DNA of 48,407 bases from Mesobacillus selenatarsenatis SF-1 (GCF_000813125.1 NZ_BASE01000076.1:1-48407); one strand, 5' to 3'; shown: positions 1-7,762, counted from the first letter of the stretch. Notes: generated by a model not told the origin, from the sequence alone. A program made the numbers and translations.

Positions 1-82
1 GAGTTTCTAGGAGGCGACACTAGACAAGCGTCTCGAGGGGCTAGGAGCTGGATTAAGAATTGTTTATGTGATAATCCACAAC
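1..82. repeat. Partial copy of dispersed GC-rich foldback repeat
   Basis: The segment AAGCGTCTCGAGGGGCTAGG, followed by an ATTAAGAA and CCACAAC tail, matches the 3' half of the complete copy at 10692-10836. The 5' half is either outside the window or missing. No coding potential is visible here. Confidence 0.6.
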
Positions 83-113
83 TAATCATTTTATCATCTC
101 TTTAATGACGATC

Positions 114-147
114 AAAATGCCCGGGAAACGGTTCCCGGGCATTTTTT
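114..147. terminator. Bidirectional Rho-independent terminator
   Basis: A 12-bp perfect stem (116-127 with 132-143, core GCCCGGGAA) closes a 4-nt loop. A six-T run follows on the plus strand, and a four-T run on the minus strand. It sits just past the minus-strand yqfX stop codon, so it probably ends that transcript. Confidence 0.8.
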
Positions 148-170
148 ATTGGCATTCATTTTTAGTACCG

Positions 171-725
171 TTAGAAGAACGGCAATATAAAGATGCCGAC
201 TAGAATTGAGATTGTCCCTATCCCAATTGCCCAGCTTCCGATAGCGGATCCTCTTCTGCGAGCCATGAAGCCAAGGACAATTCCGGCAGCTCCGAAAAGA
301 ACAGGTAAAATAAACAGCGACAAGATCGATAGGGCAAGAGCTGAGAAAGCAAGCCCTCGTCCACCAGTTGTACTTTCTTCTTCTGACCTTCTTGTAATTG
401 CAGGTGGTGCAGGAGCAGCAATCTCCGCCGCAGTTTCTTCCTGGTACTGTTCCTTACGTCCAGGTCGGCCGATTGCAGTCATCTCCTGGTAGTGCTCATC
501 ACGCCCAGGGCCAGCGATTGCAGTCATTTCCTGATAGTGTTCCTCACGTTCAGGTCCGGCTATTGCAGTCATTTCCTGGTAGTGCTCATCACGTGCAGGA
601 GAGTACAGTTCAGTTGCTGTTTCTTCCTGGTAAATTTCATCACGCGCATCCCTGATTGTGATGACATCCTGCTTAGGTTCAGTGATATATTCGGTACCTC
701 TCTGTTTTCGCTCTTGGTCTGCCAC
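171..725 (-). CDS. yqfX: YqfX-like membrane protein with 15-residue repeats
   Basis: A 184-residue protein of unknown function. Residues about 28-100 carry five degenerate 15-residue units of the type DEHYQEMTAIAGPGR, which are acidic and Gln/Tyr-containing. After a basic stretch (ITRRSEEES) come two hydrophobic segments, at about 127-155 and 165-184, that look like membrane spans of a DUF4190-like C-terminus. I chose the GTG start at 725 because GAGGG lies 6 nt upstream; the in-frame ATG at 755 has no ribosome site. The yqfX name rests on position next to yqfW and zur, as in B. subtilis, so it is a synteny call. The repeat number probably varies between strains, since the DNA repeats too (45-bp period). 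Confidence 0.7.
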   Translation of the reverse strand: MADQERKQRGTEYITEPKQDVITIRDARDEIYQEETATELYSPARDEHYQEMTAIAGPEREEHYQEMTAIAGPGRDEHYQEMTAIGRPGRKEQYQEETAAEIAAPAPPAITRRSEEESTTGGRGLAFSALALSILSLFILPVLFGAAGIVLGFMARRRGSAIGSWAIGIGTISILVGIFILPFF

Positions 726-883
726 TTTAATCCCTCGCTTTCTTAAGTGGAGCATTTATTATTGTTTACGAGTAGTGAGGATTTCATCATGGCAATGTTT
801 GACTAACTTGAGAAAGTAAATCTTTTGCGGGCCTTCCATATTTGGTAAGATTAAAGAAAGATCAATGTTTAAGGAGCAGATTG

Positions 884-1453
884 ATGAGAAAACGTTTTGG
901 AATAGACATCGATGGTACAGTCACTTGTCCGACTACATTTGTACCCTATTTAAATGAAGGATTCGACTTAGACATTACTCTTGATGATATTAAGCAATAT
1001 GATTTTATGCCTCTAGTATCTGTATCTGAAAGAGAATTCGCTGCCTGGTTCAAAAAAATGGAACCAGTAATTTACTCCAACTCACCTTTAGCAGAAGGAG
1101 CTAAGGAAATTTTAAAGAACTGGGAGAAACAGCACGAATTATATTTCATCAGCGCAAGGGGAACACATTTACTAGATCTGACTAAAGAATGGTTTTCTGT
1201 CAATGAACTTAAATATCATGACATCCATCTGATTGGCTCACATGATAAAATCGATGCTGCTCGTAAATACGAAGTGGATATATTTTTCGAGGATAAACAC
1301 GATAATGCAGTCAACCTGCATGAAGAGCTAAGGATTCCGGTCATCCTTTTCAATACTCCTTACAATCAGGAACCGATTCCTGAAGGAGTTATCCGCGTGA
1401 ATAACTGGCAGGAAGCAAATCAATGGGTAGAAAACTGGTTTAAAAATAGTTAA
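884..1453 (+). CDS. yqfW: HAD-family 5'-nucleotidase-like protein YqfW
   Basis: A 189-residue protein of the haloacid dehalogenase superfamily, close to the 5'(3')-deoxyribonucleotidase (NT5C) group that dephosphorylates nucleoside monophosphates. Motif I is DIDGT with the nucleophile and acid aspartates at 8 and 10. Motif II is ISARG near residue 89. Motif III/IV is the Lys near 122 plus EDKHDNA at about 136-142. I start at ATG 884 because AAGGAG at 871-876 is ideally spaced; the upstream in-frame TTG at 842 has no such site. The gene is convergent with zur and shares its terminator. The substrate is not known from sequence. Confidence 0.85.
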   Translation: MRKRFGIDIDGTVTCPTTFVPYLNEGFDLDITLDDIKQYDFMPLVSVSEREFAAWFKKMEPVIYSNSPLAEGAKEILKNWEKQHELYFISARGTHLLDLTKEWFSVNELKYHDIHLIGSHDKIDAARKYEVDIFFEDKHDNAVNLHEELRIPVILFNTPYNQEPIPEGVIRVNNWQEANQWVENWFKNS

Positions 1454-1483
1454 AAACGGCCACTTGCATGGCCGTTTTTTTTT
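1453..1483. terminator. Bidirectional terminator between yqfW and zur
   Basis: The stem AACGGCCA / TGGCCGTT closes a short loop and is flanked by an A run on the left and a nine-T run on the right. It lies between the ends of convergent yqfW (plus) and zur (minus) and can serve both. Confidence 0.85.
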
Positions 1484-1507
1484 AGCGCTATTTTTTATAT
1501 CTTTGAT

Positions 1508-1921
1508 TTAATGAACACAGTCAGGACAGCGACCGTATATTTCGAATTTATGCCCGGAAATATCATAGCCTTTGAAGCTTGCTTCAATATTCCTCATTGG
1601 ACAAGTCTCAATTTCCTTCGTTTTGCCACAGTCAAGGCAAATGAAGTGATGATGGTGCTCCTTATGCGAGCAGGTGAATCGGAAATGCTTTTCACCTGAT
1701 AACTCTGTCATTTCGAGAATACCTAGATCGGCAAAAACACTTAAGTTCCGATAGATGGTATCGAAGCTCAAGCCAGGATAATTCCCCTTCATCTGTTCAA
1801 GTACATCGCGAGCAGTCAAGTACTTGTCATTATCGGAAAACAGCTGGAGCATATCTTCGCGTTTTCCGGTATGTTTATATCCTTGTTCCTTCAACAAGTT
1901 CATTGCTTCATTCACATTCAT
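1508..1921 (-). CDS. zur: Zinc uptake regulator Zur (Fur family)
   Basis: A 137-residue Fur-family repressor. The N-terminal winged helix spans about 1-80, with the recognition region SFDTIYRNLSVFADLG typical of Fur proteins. The metal-binding part has CSHKEHHHHFICLDCG, a second Cys pair region ending in ETCP, and a C-terminal CPDC, giving the structural CxxC sites and the His-rich regulatory site of Zur. B. subtilis Zur (YqfV) represses zinc uptake when Zn(II) is plentiful. Here it is the last gene of an operon with znuC and znuB, 12 nt downstream of znuB. That makes Zur, rather than PerR or Fur, the likely specificity, and suggests autoregulation through the operator upstream of znuC. Confidence 0.93.
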   Translation of the reverse strand: MNVNEAMNLLKEQGYKHTGKREDMLQLFSDNDKYLTARDVLEQMKGNYPGLSFDTIYRNLSVFADLGILEMTELSGEKHFRFTCSHKEHHHHFICLDCGKTKEIETCPMRNIEASFKGYDISGHKFEIYGRCPDCVH

Positions 1922-1933
1922 GATATCACCCCG

Positions 1934-2776
1934 TTAGATGGATCTTGTTGCTGCGCGTTTTTTTAGCCAAATGGCCAGCACAAGGATGAGCACTGCAATC
2001 ATCACAATCGTTCCGCCTGGAGCAAGGTCCAGGTAGTAGGACAGGAACAAACCGCCCAATACTGATACCTCACCGAACAGAATTGAAAAGAAGATGGTTT
2101 GCTTGAAACCTTTTGCGAACCGGATGCTTGCTGCAACTGGCAGGGTCATCAAAGATGAGACCAGCAGGATACCAACAATTCTCATCGATGCTGCAATCAC
2201 TAATGCCACCATAATGATGAAAATGAAGTGAAGTGTCTTTGCGGCAATACCAGTTGCTCTTGCATATTCTTCATCAAATGATAAAAGGAAAAGTTCTTTA
2301 TACAACAATACAACAAGTGCTATAACCAGTATGCTAATAATCAGGATTGTCCATAGGTCAGCCCTGCTCACCGCACTCACGCTGCCAAATAAATAACTGA
2401 ACAAATCTGTATTGAATCCATCAGCGAGCGAAATGAAAATTACCCCGAGGCCGATTCCGCCAGAGAGGATAATCGGAATCGCCAATTCCTGGTAATGTTT
2501 ATAAACAGTACGCAGCTTTTCGATGAACAATGAGCCGCCAACTGAGAAAGCCATTCCCATGTAAAGTGGATTCAGGCCGCTGAAAATCATAAACTTTTTC
2601 TCAAGGAGCAGGCTAGCGGCAATTCCCGCCAATGTAACATGGCTGAGGGCATCAGCTATAAGCGAAAGTCTTCTGACTACGATAAAAACTCCTAGAAGCG
2701 GAGCGATTACGCCAATGATCATACCGGTCAAAAAAGCATTCTGCAAAAATTCATATTGCAACAGTCCGCTAATCAT
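1934..2776 (-). CDS. znuB: Zinc ABC transporter permease ZnuB
   Basis: A 280-residue polytopic membrane protein of the ABC-3 (ZnuB/MntB) family. Repeated hydrophobic segments run the full length, and the family motif around RRLSLIADALSHVTLAG lies near residues 35-51. The ATG overlaps the end of znuC by 8 nt, so the two are probably translationally coupled. It forms the membrane channel that ZnuC energises for Zn(II) import. Manganese permeases are the main alternative in this family; the linked zur gene argues for zinc. No solute-binding protein (ZnuA) gene is in the operon. Confidence 0.9.
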   Translation of the reverse strand: MISGLLQYEFLQNAFLTGMIIGVIAPLLGVFIVVRRLSLIADALSHVTLAGIAASLLLEKKFMIFSGLNPLYMGMAFSVGGSLFIEKLRTVYKHYQELAIPIILSGGIGLGVIFISLADGFNTDLFSYLFGSVSAVSRADLWTILIISILVIALVVLLYKELFLLSFDEEYARATGIAAKTLHFIFIIMVALVIAASMRIVGILLVSSLMTLPVAASIRFAKGFKQTIFFSILFGEVSVLGGLFLSYYLDLAPGGTIVMIAVLILVLAIWLKKRAATRSI

Positions 2777-3560
2777 GAAGGTGCCCTCCTCCGTGATGGT
2801 GATGATCGTGTGTCAATACATGGACATCATGACCATAAATCTCCGACACATCATTTATCTTCAGTTGTTCGAATTCCTCGGCACTTCCATGGAAATGCAT
2901 GTTTTTATTCAAACAAGCAACATTTGTGACCTTTTCTGAAATCGTACCAATATCATGAGTGACCAAAAGCAATGTGATGCCCTTCTCCTTATTTAGTGTT
3001 TCGAGCATCCCATAAAAGGAATTGACGTTTTGAACGTCTACACCTACCGTTGGTTCATCCAAAATCAGCAATTCAGGCTCACTGACTAGAGCCCTCGCGA
3101 TGAATACCCTCTGCTGCTGTCCGCCGGATAGTTCCCCTATATTCCGGTCGAGGAACTTCCCCATCCCGACGGACTCGATCGCTTGCTTTATTTTTACATG
3201 GTCAGTCTTCCTCAAAAAATTGAAGAGTCCGAGCTTCTTCGTCAGTCCACTTGCCACTACTTCAAAAACGGTAGCAGGGAAGCCTGTATTGAAAGAGTTG
3301 GCCTTTTGGGATACAAAGCCAATTTTATGCTGTTCCTTAAATTTGTTAATATCTTGTCCAAACAGGCGGATCAAGCCTTGTTGCGGCTTGATCAGCCCAA
3401 GCATAAGCTTAAGCAATGTTGACTTGCCGGAACCGTTTGGGCCGACAATCGCTAAAAAGCTACCCTTCTTGATAGACAGATTTATATTCTCAAGAACATT
3501 TTCTTTATCATATCGATAATAAAGATCCTGCACCTGGACGATGTAATCATTCGTGTCCAT
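2769..3560 (-). CDS. znuC: Zinc ABC transporter ATPase ZnuC
   Basis: A 263-residue ABC ATPase. Walker A is GPNGSGKSTL, the signature is LSGGQQQR, and Walker B is LLILDEP. The C-terminus is His-rich (HDHHHHGGGHLHD), a plausible Zn(II) ligand or sensor tail. I start at ATG 3560, preceded by GGGTGAT; the upstream TTG at 3575 would add five residues and has no ribosome site. It is first in the operon znuC-znuB-zur. Its promoter (3606-3634) and a Zur-box-like palindrome (3579-3593) lie directly upstream. Confidence 0.92.
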   Translation of the reverse strand: MDTNDYIVQVQDLYYRYDKENVLENINLSIKKGSFLAIVGPNGSGKSTLLKLMLGLIKPQQGLIRLFGQDINKFKEQHKIGFVSQKANSFNTGFPATVFEVVASGLTKKLGLFNFLRKTDHVKIKQAIESVGMGKFLDRNIGELSGGQQQRVFIARALVSEPELLILDEPTVGVDVQNVNSFYGMLETLNKEKGITLLLVTHDIGTISEKVTNVACLNKNMHFHGSAEEFEQLKINDVSEIYGHDVHVLTHDHHHHGGGHLHD

Positions 3561-3578
3561 TATTATCACCCGCAAAAA

Positions 3579-3593
3579 TAAGAATCATTCCGA
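3579..3593 (-). promoter_or_regulatory. Putative Zur operator upstream of znuC
   Basis: On the minus strand the sequence is TCGGAAT-G-ATTCTTA. It matches the Gram-positive Zur box (TCGTAAT-N-ATTACGA) at 10 of 14 defined positions and has a perfect GAAT-N-ATTC core. It falls about 6-20 nt downstream of the predicted transcription start, a place where bound repressor would block the znuC promoter. Confidence 0.6.
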
Positions 3594-3605
3594 TTTACTT
3601 TTAGT

Positions 3606-3634
3606 AGTATATCTCTTACTGACGATAATGTAAA
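3606..3634 (-). promoter_or_regulatory. Sigma-A promoter of znuC-znuB-zur
   Basis: The -35 TTTACA (3634-3629) and -10 TATACT (3611-3606) are separated by 17 nt; each matches consensus at 5 of 6 bases. The inferred start is near 3599, just ahead of the Zur-box-like site. Confidence 0.7.
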
Positions 3635-3712
3635 TAAAAGAACTCGTAATCCAAGAAAATTGTCACGAATCCAGTACTGGGCACATACCCTACTATGAAG
3701 GAGTGATGATCT

Positions 3713-3967
3713 TTGGCTATTTTTGAAAACATCATTAACCATAAAATAGGCAACATCTCGGCAGATGAACTGCTGAAATACGCCTCTCAATTTAACATTT
3801 CCATTACAAAGGGGCAGGCAGAGAAAATCGCCGGATACTTACGCGGTAAAAAAGTGAACATTTTTATTGATTCAGAGAGAACGGCACTGGTCAAGCAAAT
3901 CGCCAGAATCACCAGCCCTGAAACAGCAAAAGAAGTTAATAAGTTATTTGTTAAATTCACTAAATAA
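3713..3967 (+). CDS. yqfT: DUF2624 protein YqfT
   Basis: An 84-residue protein matching the small DUF2624 family (B. subtilis YqfT, about 85 residues) in length, position and pattern. It has ISADELLKYASQFNISITKGQAEKI-type helices, the segment LRGKKVNIF, and the ending AKEVNKLF. Function is unknown. Start is TTG at 3713 with AAGGAG at 3698-3703; the nearer ATG at 3706 is out of frame and stops after six codons. It is transcribed divergently from znuC. Upstream, CATACCCTA near 3692-3700 resembles a mother-cell sigma -10 (CATAnnnTA), but no convincing -35 is visible. A hairpin repeat array follows 6 nt after the stop. Confidence 0.8.
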   Translation: MAIFENIINHKIGNISADELLKYASQFNISITKGQAEKIAGYLRGKKVNIFIDSERTALVKQIARITSPETAKEVNKLFVKFTK

Positions 3968-3973
3968 AAGGTG

Positions 3974-4243
3974 TGTCCGTCATGATTTATGACGGACACT
4001 TTTTCCTTTTTCCCGGCTATTTCTGTCCGTCAACACACCCATGACGGACACTTTCTCCTTTTTCTCTGCCATTTTTGTCCGTCATGAATCTTATGAGGGA
4101 CACTTTCTCTTCGTTTCCGGCCGTTTCTGTCCGTCATCACACCTATGACGGACACTTTTTTCTTTTTCCCAAGCCATTTCTGTCCGTCATGACTCTTATG
4201 ACGGACACTTTTTCCTCTTTCCCGGCTTATTTCTGTCCGTCAT
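3974..4243. repeat. Tandem hairpin array, ~52-bp period, 5 copies plus a half copy
   Basis: Five units begin at 3974, 4024, 4076, 4128 and 4181. Each is TGTCCGTCAT, a 5-7 nt loop, then ATGACGGACA, followed by a pyrimidine-rich tract of the type CTTTTTCCTTTTTCCCGGC. A sixth unit at 4234 has only the left arm. Copy 2 has CAA in place of CAT and copy 3 has AGGGACA in its right arm. The array fills most of the 380-nt gap between yqfT and nfo. Each plus-strand unit resembles an intrinsic terminator. No protein is encoded. Confidence 0.9.
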
Positions 4244-4301
4244 GCCTGTAACTATCATTCCACCTAGGGGTCACTCATAACCGGTCACCTATTTTTACCG
4301 C

Positions 4302-4329
4302 AAAAAAAGCTGTGGAATGTTCCACAGCT
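4302..4329 (-). terminator. Terminator of the cshB-nfo operon
   Basis: The stem AGCTGTGGAA / TTCCACAGCT is followed on the minus strand by seven T. It lies 19 nt past the nfo stop. Confidence 0.85.
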
Positions 4330-4347
4330 TCTGCTTTGTGATTTAAT

Positions 4348-5238
4348 TTAGCTATTCCTAATGATATCAAGTAAGTTCTCTTCGAATTGTTTGCTTTTCA
4401 GCATTTCGATTTCATGTTTGTAAGGCGCCTTTTTATTGTTCTTGTCTTCACCGACAAATGGAGTTTCGAGAATTTTTGGAACATGTGTCAATTGCGGGTG
4501 GTGGACAATGTAGCTTAATGCGTCAAAGCCGATATGTCCGAATCCTATATTTTCATGACGGTCTTTCCTCATCCCGACCTCATTTTTGCTGTCATTGATG
4601 TGAAGTACCTTCAGTCTATCAAGACCGATGATCTTATCGAATTCATTCAGCACACCATCAAAATCTTCAACGATTGGGTATCCTGCATCATGAGTATGGC
4701 AAGTATCGAAGCAGATGGAAAGCTTGTCGTTATGGGTTACTCCATCTATGATCATTGCGAGTTCTTCGAAAGATTTTCCGCATTCCGACCCTTTTCCAGC
4801 CATCGTTTCAAGAGCGATTTGGACCTTATCTTCGCTGCTTAGAACCTCGTTCAGGCCCTCAATGATTTTTTCAATCCCTTTTTCTGTCCCTGCTCCTACA
4901 TGTGCACCCGGATGCAGCACGATTTGTCTGGAACCAATTGCTTCAGTCCTATCAATTTCACTCCGTAAAAACCTTACTCCTAAATCAAAGGTATCAGGAT
5001 TTTGCGAGTTCCCGATATTGATGATATAAGGAGCATGGACGATGATTTCATTGATACCGTTCTGCTCCATATGCAGGCGTCCTGCTTCGATATTCAGGTC
5101 CTCGATTTTTTTCCTTCTTGTATTCTGAGGTGCCCCTGTATAGATCATAAAAGTATTTGCACCATATGAGACAGCTTCCTCACTAGCAGAAAGCAGCATA
5201 TTTTTTCCGCTCATGGAAACATGTGATCCAATTAACAT
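4348..5238 (-). CDS. nfo: Endonuclease IV (apurinic/apyrimidinic)
   Basis: A 296-residue TIM-barrel AP endonuclease that cuts 5' to abasic sites in base-excision repair. It begins MLIGSHVSM and keeps the family metal-ligand regions: [11 protein letters not shown] (His near 69), VLHPGAHVG (His near 109), the Glu of [28 protein letters not shown], and [13 protein letters not shown]. These supply the three-zinc site ligands. Length equals the family norm (about 297). The ATG is 31 nt after cshB, so the two are cotranscribed, as in B. subtilis (yqfR-yqfS). Confidence 0.95.
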   Translation of the reverse strand: MLIGSHVSMSGKNMLLSASEEAVSYGANTFMIYTGAPQNTRRKKIEDLNIEAGRLHMEQNGINEIIVHAPYIINIGNSQNPDTFDLGVRFLRSEIDRTEAIGSRQIVLHPGAHVGAGTEKGIEKIIEGLNEVLSSEDKVQIALETMAGKGSECGKSFEELAMIIDGVTHNDKLSICFDTCHTHDAGYPIVEDFDGVLNEFDKIIGLDRLKVLHINDSKNEVGMRKDRHENIGFGHIGFDALSYIVHHPQLTHVPKILETPFVGEDKNNKKAPYKHEIEMLKSKQFEENLLDIIRNS

Positions 5239-5269
5239 CTTGATCTCTCCCTAAACATTTACAATTTGA

Positions 5270-6583
5270 TTATTTTCTCTTGTTCAAACGATTTTCACGC
5301 TTTTTTATTTTGTCCATTTCCCACTGCATCTTTTTCTTGTATCCTGGTTTTACCTTCTTAGGTTTGGAAACGAGCGACTTTGCCTTTGCCTCGCCAGTAG
5401 TTTCTTTTTTCTTTCTGTTCTGGCGTCTGTTCCGCTCTTCGATTTCGGTGAATTCACCTTTTTTCAGATCAATGTTTTTAAAAGTGATGCCCATTTTTTC
5501 AAGACGGATCAGTGCATCTTCATCGCGCTGCTCATAAACCGTCAAGGCAATACCTGAAGAACCAGCACGTGCCGTCCTTCCTACCCTGTGAATATAAAAA
5601 TCAAGATCGGTAGGCAGCTCATAGTTGATGACATGGCTGATTCCCTGAATATCAATTCCTCTTGCAGCCAGGTCAGTAGCTACAAGATACTGGAATTCAA
5701 GATCTTTGATTTGCTTCATGACACGTTTACGTTCACGTGGGCTCAGGTCTCCATGGATACGGCCAACCTTCAGTCCTTTTTGGATTAAACCATCGGCTAT
5801 TTCGTCAACTTTCTTCTTCGTGTTAGCAAATACAATTCCCAAATATGGGTTGTATGCAACAAGAGCCGAATGAACAAGCCCGATTTTATCGCGGTGCCTT
5901 GCCGGTAAAAGGATATGTTCTATTTTTTCTGCCGTAGCCTGTTTAGGGTCGATTTGTACATATTTTGGGTTTTCCATGTACTTTTTCAAGAATGGTTTTA
6001 ATTTTTCAGGAATTGTCGCTGAAAATACAAGCATTTGAAGCTTTTCTGGCATACGGGAAGCAAACTGGTCAATGTCCTCGATGAATCCCATATCCAGCAT
6101 TAAGTCTGCCTCATCGATCACGAGCATGTTCGCTGTATGCACAAATAGCGCGTTCTCCTTGACCAGATCATTAATCCTCCCTGGAGTGCCGATAACGATT
6201 TGCGGCTGTGTCTTCAGCTTTTCAATCGTTCTTTGCTTGTCAGTCCCGCCAATATAGCAACGAGCTGTGATTTGCTTTCCGTGCGGAGCGTGTTCAGCAA
6301 TTTTAAGAACTTCATGGTAAATCTGATTGGCAAGCTCACGTGTCGGTGCAGCGATTACTGCCTGCACCTCATTGCGTGATGAATCAAGCTTATCCATAAT
6401 TGGCAGTACATAAGCATGCGTCTTACCTGTACCGGTCTGGGATTGACCTATGGCACTCTCACCCTTCAGGATTGTAGGAATAAGACGTTCCTGGATTTCA
6501 GTCGGCTCATGAAAACCTAGTTTATTGATAGCATCTATAATGAACGGTTTCAATTCATAACGATTAAATTTTGTTTCACTCAT
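5270..6583 (-). CDS. cshB: DEAD-box RNA helicase CshB
   Basis: A 437-residue ATP-dependent RNA helicase. The Q-motif region is FHEPTEIQ, motif I is SQTGTGKT, Ia APTRELANQ, II DEAD, III SAT, and VI HRVGRTARAG. A Lys/Arg-rich tail (RRQNRKKKE through RENRLNKRK) of about 70 residues follows the helicase core and probably binds RNA. B. subtilis CshB (YqfR) works in RNA remodelling during cold shock alongside cold-shock proteins. It leads the operon with nfo. The transcript has an approximately 80-nt leader between the promoter at 6672-6701 and the ATG. Confidence 0.93.
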   Translation of the reverse strand: MSETKFNRYELKPFIIDAINKLGFHEPTEIQERLIPTILKGESAIGQSQTGTGKTHAYVLPIMDKLDSSRNEVQAVIAAPTRELANQIYHEVLKIAEHAPHGKQITARCYIGGTDKQRTIEKLKTQPQIVIGTPGRINDLVKENALFVHTANMLVIDEADLMLDMGFIEDIDQFASRMPEKLQMLVFSATIPEKLKPFLKKYMENPKYVQIDPKQATAEKIEHILLPARHRDKIGLVHSALVAYNPYLGIVFANTKKKVDEIADGLIQKGLKVGRIHGDLSPRERKRVMKQIKDLEFQYLVATDLAARGIDIQGISHVINYELPTDLDFYIHRVGRTARAGSSGIALTVYEQRDEDALIRLEKMGITFKNIDLKKGEFTEIEERNRRQNRKKKETTGEAKAKSLVSKPKKVKPGYKKKMQWEMDKIKKRENRLNKRK

Positions 6584-6671
6584 TGAAAATCTCCTTCTTT
6601 CGCCCTGTTTCCCTGGATAATCGGGGATTACAGCTCGTTCCGTAAGCTGATCTCTTCAGGTTCATCCTGTA

Positions 6672-6701
6672 ATTATAATAAAGATTGCAGAAAATCTCCA
6701 A
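6672..6701 (-). promoter_or_regulatory. Predicted cshB promoter
   Basis: A perfect -10 TATAAT (6677-6672) lies 18 nt from TTGGAG (6701-6696), which matches only the TTG of the -35 consensus. The rest of 6584-6829 holds the cshB leader and the divergent yqfQ upstream region. Confidence 0.5.
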
Positions 6702-6766
6702 TCAGTACTATCTTAACCTTTCCTTATAAAAAAACAAACCTGTTTCGCAAACATACTTTTTTCTTA

Positions 6767-6794
6767 AACCAATCCTGATGATATGCATACTCTA
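6767..6794 (+). promoter_or_regulatory. Possible sigma-K-type promoter of yqfQ
   Basis: CATACTCTA at 6786-6794 fits the mother-cell sigma -10 pattern CATAnnnTA exactly. An AACC at 6767-6770 lies 15 nt upstream and could act as the sigma-K -35 (mACm). This is pattern matching on short motifs only. Confidence 0.3.
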
Positions 6795-6829
6795 GTAAGA
6801 GATGAAATATTGGGAAAGGAGGGGTCACG

Positions 6830-7462
6830 ATGCTACAAGGACCCCGTATGAACTCACGCGGGATGCGGAACCGGTTTTATGGTCCTGGCATGATGGGAGG
6901 TCCCGGCATGGGACATCGCCAAATGTATTCCAACCCATTCGGTCCTGGACCCAGAATGCCACATGGCCAAATGCCAAGGATGATGGGTAGAAATCCGCAA
7001 TCAAGACAGGGTGGAGGATTGCTATCAAAAATCCTTGGAAAAGGAAGCAGGGGACAGGGAAATGGTATCTCAGGTTTATTAGCAGGAGGAAGTGCGCCAG
7101 CGCGTGGAGCCTCAGGCGGAGGAATCCTGAAAACGCTCGCTGATCCATCTGCGTTAAATGGATTTCTCTCCAACACGCAAAAAGTTCTTAACACCGCACA
7201 GCAATTCGGACCGATGATCCAGCAATACGGTCCTCTCGTCCGCAATCTCCCTTCAATGTGGAAACTGTACAGAGGATTGAAGGACCTTCCGGATGCTGAT
7301 GAACCCACAGCAGAAGAAGAAAAGAACAATACGAACGAAACAATCGAGAAAAAGAAGAAACCAAATAAAAACAGAAAATCTGGTTCCATTTCCCCAACAC
7401 AAAAAAAGCCGGTCAAAAAGCAACGCAATAACGCAGCTACTTCTCCAAAATTGTTCATATAA
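6830..7462 (+). CDS. yqfQ: VrrA/YqfQ family protein
   Basis: A 210-residue protein of unknown function, placed in the YqfQ/VrrA family by position (between cshB and ispH) and composition. Residues 1-60 are rich in Gly, Met, Pro and Arg (GPGMMGGPGMGHRQ and similar). A conserved-looking middle, about 95-155, holds LADPSALNGFLSNTQKVLNTAQQ and a QQYGPLVRNLPSMWKLYRGL helix, split here by text. The C-terminal 60 residues are Lys/Asn-rich and disordered. The B. anthracis member VrrA has a variable-number repeat. ATG 6830 follows AAGGAGGGG at 6817-6825. A sporulation role is possible given the CATACTCTA motif upstream, but this is not shown. Confidence 0.8.
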   Translation: MLQGPRMNSRGMRNRFYGPGMMGGPGMGHRQMYSNPFGPGPRMPHGQMPRMMGRNPQSRQGGGLLSKILGKGSRGQGNGISGLLAGGSAPARGASGGGILKTLADPSALNGFLSNTQKVLNTAQQFGPMIQQYGPLVRNLPSMWKLYRGLKDLPDADEPTAEEEKNNTNETIEKKKKPNKNRKSGSISPTQKKPVKKQRNNAATSPKLFI

Positions 7463-7466
7463 ATAG

Positions 7467-7560
7467 GCTCTTTTCTCAAACTTTGTTGCTATTGACTACA
7501 GAATAGGATTGAATTACCTGAGATTCTCCACAAAATTCACGCTTATTATGAGAAAAGAGC
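7467..7560. repeat. 94-bp element with perfect 12-bp terminal inverted repeats
   Basis: GCTCTTTTCTCA (7467-7478) is the exact inverse complement of TGAGAAAAGAGC (7549-7560). The intervening 70 bp has no open reading frame. It begins 4 nt after the yqfQ stop. The layout resembles a small non-autonomous element or a large mRNA-end hairpin. Confidence 0.55.
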
Positions 7561-7600
7561 TTGCAAACTGAGTACCGACTTACAAAATGGCTTTTATCAC

Positions 7601-7626
7601 GTTAAAATCGGCTTTAGGATTTTAAC
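7601..7626. other. Hairpin in the yqfQ-ispH gap
   Basis: GTTAAAATC and GATTTTAAC form a perfect 9-bp stem around an 8-nt loop, followed by AACAATTTTT. It lies upstream of the ispH promoter, so it could end yqfQ transcription, though the T tract is offset by 4 nt. The rest of the 300-nt gap (7463-7762) holds the inverted-repeat element and the ispH promoter. Confidence 0.4.
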
Positions 7627-7694
7627 AACAATTTTTACGTAAACAGACCTATAAATACGATAACAGTTAATTCATTCCTTTTGGAAAGTCGCTT

Positions 7695-7723
7695 TTGTAT
7701 TCTTTCTACAAGTCTTATATAAT
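7695..7723 (+). promoter_or_regulatory. Predicted ispH promoter
   Basis: TTGTAT (7695-7700), a 17-nt spacer, and a perfect TATAAT (7718-7723). The predicted start is about 33 nt upstream of the ispH ATG. Confidence 0.6.
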
Positions 7724-7762
7724 AAAAGAAAGAATCAGAGGTACTCTTAGGAGGATGACTCA

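Noticed and set aside
3974-4243. The hairpin array as a CRISPR
   Set aside because: Units are inverted repeats with similar T-rich spacers rather than unique spacers, and no cas gene is near.
6877-7479. A 200-codon minus-strand frame antisense to yqfQ
   Set aside because: Pro/Gly/Cys-rich shadow of the Gly/Met-rich yqfQ; no ribosome site or family likeness.
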